Positions 25,674-32,687 of a stretch of 64,000 nt of DNA are shown one piece after another; within the stretch, counting starts at the first letter, position 1, and each line of letters begins with the position of its first letter. Source of the stretch: Kribbella sandramycini (GTDB lineage Bacteria > Actinomycetota > Actinomycetes > Propionibacteriales > Kribbellaceae); the NCBI RefSeq assembly GCF_013131805.1, contig NZ_JABJRC010000005.1, positions 62,001-126,000 of the forward strand, read 5' to 3'. A program made the translations under genes and the position numbers. The notes below the pieces were generated by a model. The model was not told the origin of the DNA. It saw nothing but the letters and a program-made list of their open reading frames with translations, and searched no databases.

Positions 25674-27157
25674 AACGCGAGCCGATCTATCTTGCCGCTG
25701 GCGGTCAGTGGGAGGGCGGGGACGAGTTCTATCCCGGTCGGCACCATGTAGGCGGGCAGCCGCTCGCGCAGCGTCGCCAACAGAGCTGCCGGCAGCTTGT
25801 CGTCACCAGCAGCCTTCGGGACGACATGCGCACGCAGATAGCGCTCCTCGGCCGCACTACCGGCCACTGACACGACTGCTTGGGCCACCGCCGGGTCGGA
25901 GTTCAGTACGGTCTCGATCTCGCCCAGCTCGATCCGGAACCCGCGCACCTTCACCTGAGTGTCCTGGCGGCCCAGAAACTCCAGCAGGCCGTCCGGCCGG
26001 ACCCGGCCCAGGTCGCCAGTCCGGTACGCCGGTTCGTCCGGTCGCTGCGGATCGGGCACATAGCTCTGCGCCGTCCGCTCCGGCAGGCCGAGGTACCCAG
26101 GCCCTACTGCAGTGCCGGCGACCCACAACTCACCCACTTCACCGTCCGGCACCGGGCGGCCGTCCTCGTCGCACACCAGGATGCGGGTGTCGCGGATCGG
26201 CATACCGATCGAGGGCAGGTCCTCCCAGGTCGACACGTCGGCGGGCAGCTCGTACGACGTGGAGACATGGGTCTCGGTGGTCCCCCACTGGTTGACCAAC
26301 CGGCAGGCGGGCAGCCGGGTGAACATCGCGCGGATCCGCTCACCGGCCTGCACCTGCTCACCCGCGGTCAGGATCTCCCGCAACGGGTGCGTCGCGGGAC
26401 TCACGTCGTCCGCGAACAGCGCCAGTGACTGGATCATCACGAACGGCACGAAGATCCGATTGACCTGCTCGCGCTCGATCAGGTCCCACAGCTCCTGCGG
26501 GTCGAGCCGCTCGTCTTCGGTGCAGCAGACGACGGTGCCGCCTTCGCCAAGGGTGGTGAGCACCTCTTGGTAGATGATGTCGAACGACGACGGCGCGAAC
26601 TGCAGCGTCCGGTCGCCCACGCCGCAGCTCGACGCCTCGCTCTGCCACGCGATCAGGTTGGCGAGATTGCGATGCGCGTACCGGACGCCCTTCGGCCGAC
26701 CGGTCGAGCCCGATGTGTAGACGACGTACGCGAGCTCGGCCTCGGCCGGCTGGACCGGCACCGACTCGTCCACTGCGTAAACCAGCGCACCGCCCTGTTG
26801 AACCGCGATGTAACCGCCCAGCCGGGCCAGCGGATCGGCGTGCCCGACGACTGTCCGCACCCCCGCGTCCGCGCACATGAAGCGCAGTCGCTCAACCGGA
26901 TAGCCGACATCCAGCGGTACGGCGGCACAGTCCGCGCGCAGCAGCCCGACCACCGCGACCACCAGATCGATCGACCGCTCCAGGTGAACCCCAGCCCTGG
27001 TGGCGCCCAGCTCGCGCACGTGGTCCGCAACTCGACCAGACCGGTCCCACAGCTCCTGGTAACTGATGACCTCACCCTGGAACGCCACAGCGGCGTCGTC
27101 CGGGCGCAGTGCGACCTGTTCCAGCACCGCTTCAAGCTCTGGCACGACGTTGGTCAT
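25670..27157 (-). CDS. Stand-alone NRPS adenylation enzyme, proline-like code
   Basis: A 495-residue adenylation enzyme with all core motifs: YTSGSTGRPKG (A3), QWGTTETH (A5), YRTGDLGR (A7) and LTASGKIDR with the catalytic Lys (A10), and no carrier domain. Aligning by eye to the phenylalanine domain of GrsA gives specificity residues D-I-Q-F-L-A-Q-V-S-K. This is nearest to proline codes such as DVQFIAHVVK recalled from the literature. It does not match the code of PltF-type enzymes that prime pyrrole formation. It would activate an amino acid as its AMP ester and load a carrier in trans: the PCP of the C-PCP protein or the carrier fused to the ACAD. The ATG overlaps the upstream stop (ATGA). 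Confidence 0.9.
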   Translation of the reverse strand: MTNVVPELEAVLEQVALRPDDAAVAFQGEVISYQELWDRSGRVADHVRELGATRAGVHLERSIDLVVAVVGLLRADCAAVPLDVGYPVERLRFMCADAGVRTVVGHADPLARLGGYIAVQQGGALVYAVDESVPVQPAEAELAYVVYTSGSTGRPKGVRYAHRNLANLIAWQSEASSCGVGDRTLQFAPSSFDIIYQEVLTTLGEGGTVVCCTEDERLDPQELWDLIEREQVNRIFVPFVMIQSLALFADDVSPATHPLREILTAGEQVQAGERIRAMFTRLPACRLVNQWGTTETHVSTSYELPADVSTWEDLPSIGMPIRDTRILVCDEDGRPVPDGEVGELWVAGTAVGPGYLGLPERTAQSYVPDPQRPDEPAYRTGDLGRVRPDGLLEFLGRQDTQVKVRGFRIELGEIETVLNSDPAVAQAVVSVAGSAAEERYLRAHVVPKAAGDDKLPAALLATLRERLPAYMVPTGIELVPALPLTASGKIDRLAL

Positions 27158-28473
27158 TTGTGCCACCCCTCTTCGGCAGCTGCCCGCAAGGTGATCCGGT
27201 GCGGGCGTTCGCTGCGCAACAGCATCCGGTTCAGCGCACGCTGGATCTCTGCGGCCTGCTGCGGGCCTGGGTCATCCACTGAGACCTCCAGGTCGTATCG
27301 GAGTTGGTCACGGTCGTCGCGGTAGACGGTGGTTCGGCAGTGCTGTACGCCGGGCACGGCCGTCGCGATCCGCCGTACGGACGGCAGCCAGACTTTCTCG
27401 CCGCCGACCACGACGGAGTCAGTCAGCCGGCCGCGAAAGAAGTGGTAGCCGTCGGCATCGATCTCGAATCGGTCCCCGGTCGCGACCGCGCCAGCGGCCG
27501 TCAGCGGGCTCGGCGCGCCATCCGGGAGCCGCCGCCGTAGCACGGTGTCCGAAGCGACATGCAGTTCGTCGTTGACCAGACTGGTCTGTACGTCGGGGAG
27601 CGGCCGACCGACCGACGTCCACCGGTGCTCGGGCTCGGCGTGCACGGCGAGCGTGCTGACCCGCGGCCCGGCTTCGGTGAGCCCGTAAGTCAGATAGAGC
27701 TCCCGATCGGCGCCCAGCAACGTCTTGAGGTGTGCCGGGTCCAGCGTGTCGCCGCCGACCGTGAGTACGCGGAGCGTCGACGGGACCTCCGACAGCCGAG
27801 TCGCTGCGCTGGGCGTCAGCGACGACACCGTGACGTCGTGAGCCGCCACCTCCTCGGCGTACGCACGTGCGGTGAAAGGCGGTCCGGAGATGATGAGCTG
27901 CGAGCCACGCACCAAGGCGGCGAAGGCCTGTGCCACCAGGGCATACGAGTAGTGCAGCGGCAGGCAGAGCAACACGGTGTCGGTCGAGCGCTGACCGATC
28001 GCATCCGCGTGCCGGGTCGCGTTGCGCAGCAGCGCGTCGAAGCTGTGCAGACAACCGGTGCCTACGCCAGCTGTGCCAGAGGTCATCAGGATGACGTCGC
28101 CGGACTCGTACCGCTGCTGAACGCCGGCGAAACGCACCGCCTCCGCGCCGGGCAGTGCGAACGTCTCGCTGGCACCGTACCGACTCGGGTCGATTCGCGG
28201 AGCGATCAGCATGGACGCACCGAGCCGCTCGGCGACGCTGGTGATGCGGAAGGCCGTTGAAGCCGGCGCGAGCGGGACGGGCACGGCACCGGCAACGAGA
28301 ACGGCGAAGAAGGTCGACAGCATGGTGCGGCCGTTCGGCAGTGCGATCAGCACCGGCGCACCGGGCTCGAGGTCGAGAGCTGCCACTGCGGCGAAGATCT
28401 GTGCTGGGTCCACAGTCGATGGGTCGGCATCGACAGTGCGGTCCAGAAACGTGAGGAACTGCTGGACGTTCAT
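27154..28473 (-). CDS. Short acyl-AMP ligase-like protein (aryl-polyene type)
   Basis: A 439-residue ANL-superfamily member. It keeps MTSGTAGVGTG (A3, without the usual Lys), YGLTEAGP (A5), TGDRFEIDADG and GRLTDSVVVGGEKVW (A8). It stops without a clear SGK (A10) motif, so adenylation may be weak or absent. Size and context (next to FabF, FabZ and 4HBT-like genes) recall the AMP ligases of aryl-polyene and flexirubin clusters, which supply a starter acid to an ACP. The ATG at 28473 makes a four-base overlap (ATGA) with the preceding stop; the longer upstream frame is a shadow of the neighbour. Confidence 0.8.
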   Translation of the reverse strand: MNVQQFLTFLDRTVDADPSTVDPAQIFAAVAALDLEPGAPVLIALPNGRTMLSTFFAVLVAGAVPVPLAPASTAFRITSVAERLGASMLIAPRIDPSRYGASETFALPGAEAVRFAGVQQRYESGDVILMTSGTAGVGTGCLHSFDALLRNATRHADAIGQRSTDTVLLCLPLHYSYALVAQAFAALVRGSQLIISGPPFTARAYAEEVAAHDVTVSSLTPSAATRLSEVPSTLRVLTVGGDTLDPAHLKTLLGADRELYLTYGLTEAGPRVSTLAVHAEPEHRWTSVGRPLPDVQTSLVNDELHVASDTVLRRRLPDGAPSPLTAAGAVATGDRFEIDADGYHFFRGRLTDSVVVGGEKVWLPSVRRIATAVPGVQHCRTTVYRDDRDQLRYDLEVSVDDPGPQQAAEIQRALNRMLLRSERPHRITLRAAAEEGWHK

Positions 28474-28883
28474 CCACTCGCCCCGAACACTTCGGTGCGC
28501 ACCTCGTCGCCGCGGTGCACACTCAGCACGACCCGGCTCGCCGCGCCCGACCGCAACCAGGAGCGGGCAACCACTTGGGCCACCGGCAGGCTGCGCTCCG
28601 GATCGCTGGTCAGGAGCAGACTCGGGCCGCGGAGTCCAAGCCGCAGGCACGGCAGGCCGGCAATCGCACCCGGATTGGCCCCGGCGAAGCGCAGCGGGGA
28701 GATCTGGCCGTTCTGCGCCATACCGGCCAACTGCTCCATCGTGTCCCGAGTCGCGTGCGTGCTGAGCACCAGAACGCCGGTGTCCTCCGGCAGGGGCTCG
28801 GTGATGACCCGCTCGATCGACTCCAGGACCAGCCACGCGACCTGGTCGACGTACATGGACGGAATTCGCCGGGTGCTCGTCAT
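28470..28883 (-). CDS. Small ketosynthase-N-terminal-like protein
   Basis: A 137-residue protein that resembles only the N-terminal half of a ketosynthase (Ketoacyl-synt_2-like: VLVLSTHATRD, then LRFAGANPGAIAGLPCLRLGLRGPSLLLTS, then ARSWLRSGAASRVVLSVHRGDE). It contains no active-site Cys or His pair, so it cannot condense alone. It sits directly after the FabF-like KS with an ATGA overlap at 28883. A likely role is a chain-length-factor or structural partner of that KS, as with small KS-like proteins in aryl-polyene clusters. Confidence in the gene is good; the role is inferred. Confidence 0.78.
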   Translation of the reverse strand: MTSTRRIPSMYVDQVAWLVLESIERVITEPLPEDTGVLVLSTHATRDTMEQLAGMAQNGQISPLRFAGANPGAIAGLPCLRLGLRGPSLLLTSDPERSLPVAQVVARSWLRSGAASRVVLSVHRGDEVRTEVFGASG

Positions 28884-29983
28884 GGGGCTTCCAAGACCAG
28901 GCAGGTGTTGAAGCCACCGAAGCCCAACGTGACGCTGAGACCGACAGCTCCGCTGAAGGCCAACGGCTCGTGGACGGGCAGTCGTAGCGGGAAGTCCGGC
29001 AGCGGCTCGGTCAACCCCGGCACCGCGGGGACACACTGATCCCGCAGCGCCAACAGCACTGCCATGGCTTCCATCGCGCCCGTCGCACCCAACGTGTGTC
29101 CGAAGGCGCCTTTGGTGGCAAAGACCACCGGCCCATCCGGAGCGGGTTTGAACATCCGCCGGAAGCTCAGCGATTCCACATCGTCGTTGACCGGCGTCCC
29201 AGAGCCATGCGCGTTCAGGACCGCCACCTCACTGGCGTCGCGCCCGGCCGACCGTAGTGCGGTCTCCATCGCCCGGACTACCGTGTCACCAGACGGATCC
29301 GGTGCCGTGGCGCCGTGCGCGTCGTTGGCCGACCCGGCACCGGACACTGCGCCGTACACCCGAGCCCAGCGATGGGCCGCCGACTCTGCCGACTCCAGCA
29401 CCAGAAACGCGGCGCCCTCGCCCAGCAGCATGCCGTCCCGCGCAGTGTCGAAAGCGCGCAGGGTGGTTGGTGACATCGTCCCCAGCAGGCTGTGGCCGAG
29501 CCGTTTCGCCGGAGTCAGGATGTCGACCCCGCCGACCACGCAGATGTCCGTCACACCGTCCGCAATCAGCGCCGCGCCAACCAGCACGGCGTCCGAACCG
29601 GCTGAACACGCCGTGCTGACAGTCACCGTGGGTACGCCGGCCGCGGCTCCCAGTTCGTCGCCCCACCGAGCTAGTGAGTCTGGCGCGTCCAGGTCCGGCC
29701 CGTAGCTCGTGCCGACCACCAGTTGCAGACGTGGATCGCTCAGCTCCAGACCGGCATCAGCAACCGCAGAACGCAGTGCACGCAGGCCCAACGCCTGCTG
29801 CCGTTCCCGGTAGTCCTCCGGCAGGTCTGGCACCACCGCAGCCAACTCGTTGCGCACCTTGTGCGCGCTGGGGACTGGACGGATGCCTGAAGCGCCGGAC
29901 AGCAGTGCCGACCAGACGTCGTCCAAGCCGGCGCCGAGCGCGGTGTCCCACGCCATACCGGTGACCAGCACTCGGCTGGTCAC
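28880..29983 (-). CDS. FabF-type beta-ketoacyl-ACP synthase
   Basis: A 367-residue thiolase-fold condensing enzyme with Cys in STACSAGSD, His in NAHGSGTPVND and His in KGAFGHTLGATG, an intact Cys-His-His triad. It would condense malonyl-ACP units on the free ACP. Three GTG codons are in a row (29989, 29986, 29983); the last gives a GTGA overlap with the hot-dog gene and is preferred. It is shorter than FabF (about 410), mainly by a short N-terminal cap. Together with the small KS-like protein, FabZ-like protein, thioesterase and ACP it makes a partial type II fatty acid/polyene set. No ketoreductase gene was found in the cluster. Confidence 0.9.
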   Translation of the reverse strand: MTSRVLVTGMAWDTALGAGLDDVWSALLSGASGIRPVPSAHKVRNELAAVVPDLPEDYRERQQALGLRALRSAVADAGLELSDPRLQLVVGTSYGPDLDAPDSLARWGDELGAAAGVPTVTVSTACSAGSDAVLVGAALIADGVTDICVVGGVDILTPAKRLGHSLLGTMSPTTLRAFDTARDGMLLGEGAAFLVLESAESAAHRWARVYGAVSGAGSANDAHGATAPDPSGDTVVRAMETALRSAGRDASEVAVLNAHGSGTPVNDDVESLSFRRMFKPAPDGPVVFATKGAFGHTLGATGAMEAMAVLLALRDQCVPAVPGLTEPLPDFPLRLPVHEPLAFSGAVGLSVTLGFGGFNTCLVLEAP

Positions 29984-30468
29984 CACCACTGCTGTCCCAT
30001 GTCGGCGACGTTCCGCCGGACCAGGTTGGCCCGGAACGCCGCGACCGTCGTGTCCTCGACCGTGGCGCGCCCGGAGAAGAAGAAGGTGTCGCCGACGAAC
30101 CGGTCCGCGGTCACGGTGATCACCACGTGGTCGCCGGGGACGACGATCTTCAGGAAGCGCGAGTTCATCGCGCCGACCAGCGTCAGCTCGTCCTCCCGCA
30201 GCTTCGACGTGCTGAGCTGGAACAGGATGATGCCGGCCTGCGCGAACGCCTGGTTGAGATGGCTGGCCGGAAAGATCGCGCGCTCGGGGAAGTGGCCCGC
30301 GATCACATCCATCTGCGCCGACACCGCGAGACTCGCCACGATCCGCTCACCGGGTTCGTAGTCGAGGACGCGGTCCAGGTAGAGCATCGGGTGCCGGTGC
30401 CGCAGCCAGCTCTTGATCTCGGTGAACCCCATCGTGCGGGTCGCGGTTGAGGTCTCAGTGGGCTGCAT
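29980..30468 (-). CDS. FabZ/FabA-like hot-dog protein with Glu-to-Gln change
   Basis: A 162-residue protein with the FabZ layout: RHRHPMLYLDRVL, then GHFPERAIFPASHLNQAFAQAG. The catalytic His of GHFP is present. The Glu expected in PGVxxxEAxAQ is Gln (LNQAFAQ), confirmed at codon level (CAG). Dehydration of 3-hydroxyacyl-ACP would be impaired unless another acid acts. It may be a structural partner or a carrier-binding protein. The ATG at 30468 overlaps the thioesterase stop by 14 bp. Confidence 0.85.
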   Translation of the reverse strand: MQPTETSTATRTMGFTEIKSWLRHRHPMLYLDRVLDYEPGERIVASLAVSAQMDVIAGHFPERAIFPASHLNQAFAQAGIILFQLSTSKLREDELTLVGAMNSRFLKIVVPGDHVVITVTADRFVGDTFFFSGRATVEDTTVAAFRANLVRRNVADMGQQWW

Positions 30469-30880
30469 GAGTTCCGGCCTCCGTCAGTACGTTGAGCAGT
30501 TCGGGGGTCAGCGTGCGCGGGGAGCCGTCGGCCCGATCGACGAGACCGAGGACGAGCGTCCCGGTGGCCAGCTCGGCTCCGTCCGCAGATCGGCGTACAG
30601 TGCCGGCGATGCGCGCCCGGGCCGCACCGACGTGGTCGACCGACGCCTCTAGGCTCAGCTCGTCGGGGTAGCGCGCAGAGGCCAGGTAGCGCAGCCGCAG
30701 CTCACTGACGACCAGCTCGGCGCCGGCGGCGGCCAGCGTGTCGAGACCGGTGCCGAGGCGCTCCAGGTTGTCCAGCAGCGCAGTCTCGATCAGCGAGGCG
30801 TAGCGGGCGAAGTGGACGACGCCGGACGCATCCGTATCCACGTGCTCCACCTGGCGGAGCACGGGCCGGAAGGTGGTCAC
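30455..30880 (-). CDS. 4HBT-type hot-dog acyl thioesterase
   Basis: A 141-residue thioesterase of the YbgC/4-hydroxybenzoyl-CoA type. The motif VEHVDTDASGVVHFARY holds the nucleophilic or base Asp. The remainder (LRYLASARYPDELSLEASVDHVGAARARI) is the typical central sheet. It would cleave acyl-ACP or acyl-CoA, as ApeK-like proteins do in polyene clusters, or edit stalled chains. The GTG at 30880 makes a GTGA overlap with the aminotransferase stop. A longer upstream frame is a shadow. Confidence 0.85.
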   Translation of the reverse strand: MTTFRPVLRQVEHVDTDASGVVHFARYASLIETALLDNLERLGTGLDTLAAAGAELVVSELRLRYLASARYPDELSLEASVDHVGAARARIAGTVRRSADGAELATGTLVLGLVDRADGSPRTLTPELLNVLTEAGTHAAH

Positions 30881-32211
30881 GAGGCGAACGCCGTCGCGCC
30901 TGCGACCAGGCGATCCACGATCGTCTCCAGGTCGGCGCGGGTCGCGATCAGCGGCGGTGCGACGCGCATCGTCGGATACAGGTAGCGGAGACCGCGGGTA
31001 CGCCGTCCGGCGCCGGACATCAGCTCGACGTACACACCGGCCCGGATCATGCACTCGCGCAGTTCGCCGCGTCGGTCCGCAGCCTGCTCGGTCAACTCGA
31101 GGCCGCGCAGGAAACCGGCGCCACGGGCCTCGGTGAAGATCTCCGGGAACGCCGTCACCAACTGCTTGTCCAGCAGCTCACCCAGCTCCACACCATTCGC
31201 GGCCGAGCGCTGGAGCAGGTCCTCACTGACCAGATGGTTCAGCCCGGCCCGGATCACCGTGCAGGTCAGCGGCCGCAGATCGGACGTCGCAACCGCGCCG
31301 GTCGCCCGGATCTCCAGCCCACGCCGCGCGATCACCATCGACGTCGACAGCGCACCCATGCCGAGGCTCTTACCGATCACGGTGACATCGGTCGGGATCG
31401 AGCCCTGCTCATCGGTCATCGCGAACCACTGGCCGGTCTTGGCGAAGGTCAGCACCTCGTCCGCGATCAGTAGCGCCCCACTGTCGGCAGCCAGCCCGGC
31501 CAGCTCGCGCAGGTAGCCCTCCGGCGGAACGAGGATGCCGGCGTCGCCCTGAACCGGCTCGACGACAACTGCCAGAACGCGCTCGCCGTTCTGGACGAAC
31601 CACTCGCGCGCCGCCTCCGCCTCGCCGAACGGGATGTGCTCGACCGTCAGCCCGAACGGCTCAGCAGCGACCGCAGGTAAGCCGATTCGGTAGTGCCGCC
31701 GGTTCAGCAGCGGCACCAAACCACCGGACCACCCGTGCCACGCACCTTCGAAGGCGAGGACGAGATCGCGGCTCTCAGCCCCGGCGACCGGCCGCAGCCG
31801 CCGGCCGTCGAACCGTGACTCCAGCGCGATCCGCAGCGCGAGCTCCATCCCCTCCGACCCCGAGTTGCGCCCGCTGACGGCGTACTCGGCGGCGGGGAAC
31901 CGGTCGACGAACAACCCGCCTGGCGCGAAGAGCCGCTGTAGTAGCGCCGAACGCTCCTGGGACGCGACCTCGTCCGTCACATATCCGGCGCTGCGGACGC
32001 CGTCCGCCAGCGCCCGCGCGATCACCGGCGAGCCCGCGCCGAGACATGCGGATCCGTAACCGCCACTGGCATCGAGGACGTCGAACGCACGGCCGGACTC
32101 GAGTTCGACGAACTGCTGGACGAGGCCGCCGGCTCCGGTGCACCCGAACGGGAGCCGGGAACCGCCGTAGTGGTCGAACTGCGCTTCCCGGTCGAACCAG
32201 GTGACAGACAT
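30877..32211 (-). CDS. Class III PLP-dependent aminotransferase
   Basis: A 444-residue fold-type I enzyme related to glutamate-1-semialdehyde aminomutase and omega-aminotransferases. Visible marks are SGRNSGSEGMELALRIA (phosphate-binding loop), EGAWHGWSGG, the PLP-nitrogen Asp in LLIADEVLTF and the Schiff-base Lys in VIGKSLGMG. GSA-type enzymes often act on carrier-bound acyl chains in hybrid PKS/NRPS clusters to insert a beta-amine; here the free ACP gene lies immediately upstream in the operon. An AGAGGAAG site precedes the ATG at 32211. Amination of an ACP-bound ketone or aldehyde is the favoured role, by inference. Confidence 0.9.
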   Translation of the reverse strand: MSVTWFDREAQFDHYGGSRLPFGCTGAGGLVQQFVELESGRAFDVLDASGGYGSACLGAGSPVIARALADGVRSAGYVTDEVASQERSALLQRLFAPGGLFVDRFPAAEYAVSGRNSGSEGMELALRIALESRFDGRRLRPVAGAESRDLVLAFEGAWHGWSGGLVPLLNRRHYRIGLPAVAAEPFGLTVEHIPFGEAEAAREWFVQNGERVLAVVVEPVQGDAGILVPPEGYLRELAGLAADSGALLIADEVLTFAKTGQWFAMTDEQGSIPTDVTVIGKSLGMGALSTSMVIARRGLEIRATGAVATSDLRPLTCTVIRAGLNHLVSEDLLQRSAANGVELGELLDKQLVTAFPEIFTEARGAGFLRGLELTEQAADRRGELRECMIRAGVYVELMSGAGRRTRGLRYLYPTMRVAPPLIATRADLETIVDRLVAGATAFAS

Positions 32212-32253
32212 GCGTGAGCTTCCTCTCCGCGGGCGGACGGTGGGGATCGGGTG

Positions 32254-32514
32254 TCAGGCTTGGGCGCGGGACCGCAGGTCGCGGACCAGCGTGGAAACGG
32301 TCCGGATACTGGTGAAATTCTCCGGGCTGAAGTCGTCGTCGGAGATCGTCACGCCGAACGTGTTCTCGGCCTGGACGCGGAGCTCGACGAAGCCGAGCGA
32401 GTCCAGACCGAGCTCGGCGCGCAGGCGGTCGTCCAGACCGATCCGGTCCGCCGGCGTCTCGACGAACAGGTCCGTGACGAGAATCGACCGGATGGCTGAC
32501 TCGATGCTGTCGAT
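32254..32514 (-). CDS. Free acyl carrier protein with no standard start codon (ATC proposed)
   Basis: The reverse strand encodes an 86-87-residue acyl carrier protein ending at TGA 32254. Residues IIDSIESAIRSIL form helix 1 and AELGLDSLGFVELRVQAE carries the phosphopantetheine Ser in the classical DSL motif; DDDFSPENFTSIRTVSTLV completes it. There is no ATG, GTG or TTG in frame between the previous stop and the conserved region. The ribosome site AGGAGA (reverse strand, 32525-32520) points to ATC codons at 32517 or 32514; 32514 has the better spacing. It would carry the chain built by the FabF-like set. The missing start may be real rare initiation or a sequencing error. Confidence 0.8.
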   Translation of the reverse strand: MDSIESAIRSILVTDLFVETPADRIGLDDRLRAELGLDSLGFVELRVQAENTFGVTISDDDFSPENFTSIRTVSTLVRDLRSRAQA

Positions 32515-32526
32515 GATGGCTCTCCT

Positions 32527-32567
32527 CTGGATCGAATGCTCCGGATGCTGCCGAGCATTCGATCCAG
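32527..32567 (-). promoter_or_regulatory. Perfect 15-bp hairpin touching the ACP ribosome site
   Basis: Arms 32527-32541 (CTGGATCGAATGCTC) and 32553-32567 are exact reverse complements around an 11-base loop. On the reverse strand the stem ends where AGGAGA begins, just upstream of the ACP start. It could stabilise the mRNA 5' end, attenuate transcription between the A-PCP gene and the ACP, or bind a dimeric regulator. Confidence 0.7.
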
Positions 32568-32614
32568 CGCGGACGACAGCCGCCGCAATGGCAAGTGAAC
32601 TTAACCGGTCGAGC

Positions 32615-32671
32615 AGTTGGCCAACTCTGCGGTAGCTGCTGAGATTCTCCTTGTAAACAAGTCAAATCTCA
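32615..32671. promoter_or_regulatory. Cluster of dyads upstream of the ACP gene
   Basis: AGTTGGCCAACT at 32615-32626 is a perfect 12-bp palindrome. TGAGATT (32640-32646) and AATCTCA (32665-32671) flank a nested CTTGT/ACAAG pair (32650-32654 and 32657-32661). On the reverse strand TTGACT (within the right half) could be a -35 box. The segment is AT-richer than its surroundings and is the only real gap in the operon, so an internal regulated promoter is plausible. Confidence 0.45.
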
Positions 32672-32687
32672 GTATCCGGGCATACCT

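Noticed and set aside
25670..27157. Calling the stand-alone A enzyme a PltF/RedM orthologue
   Set aside because: The specificity residues read by eye do not match the PltF-type code; only a proline-like tendency can be claimed.
31775..32665. Long reverse frame covering the ACP region and the aminotransferase start
   Set aside because: It is out of frame with both the ACP and the class III aminotransferase, whose motifs are intact; it reads as Arg/Pro-rich shadow.
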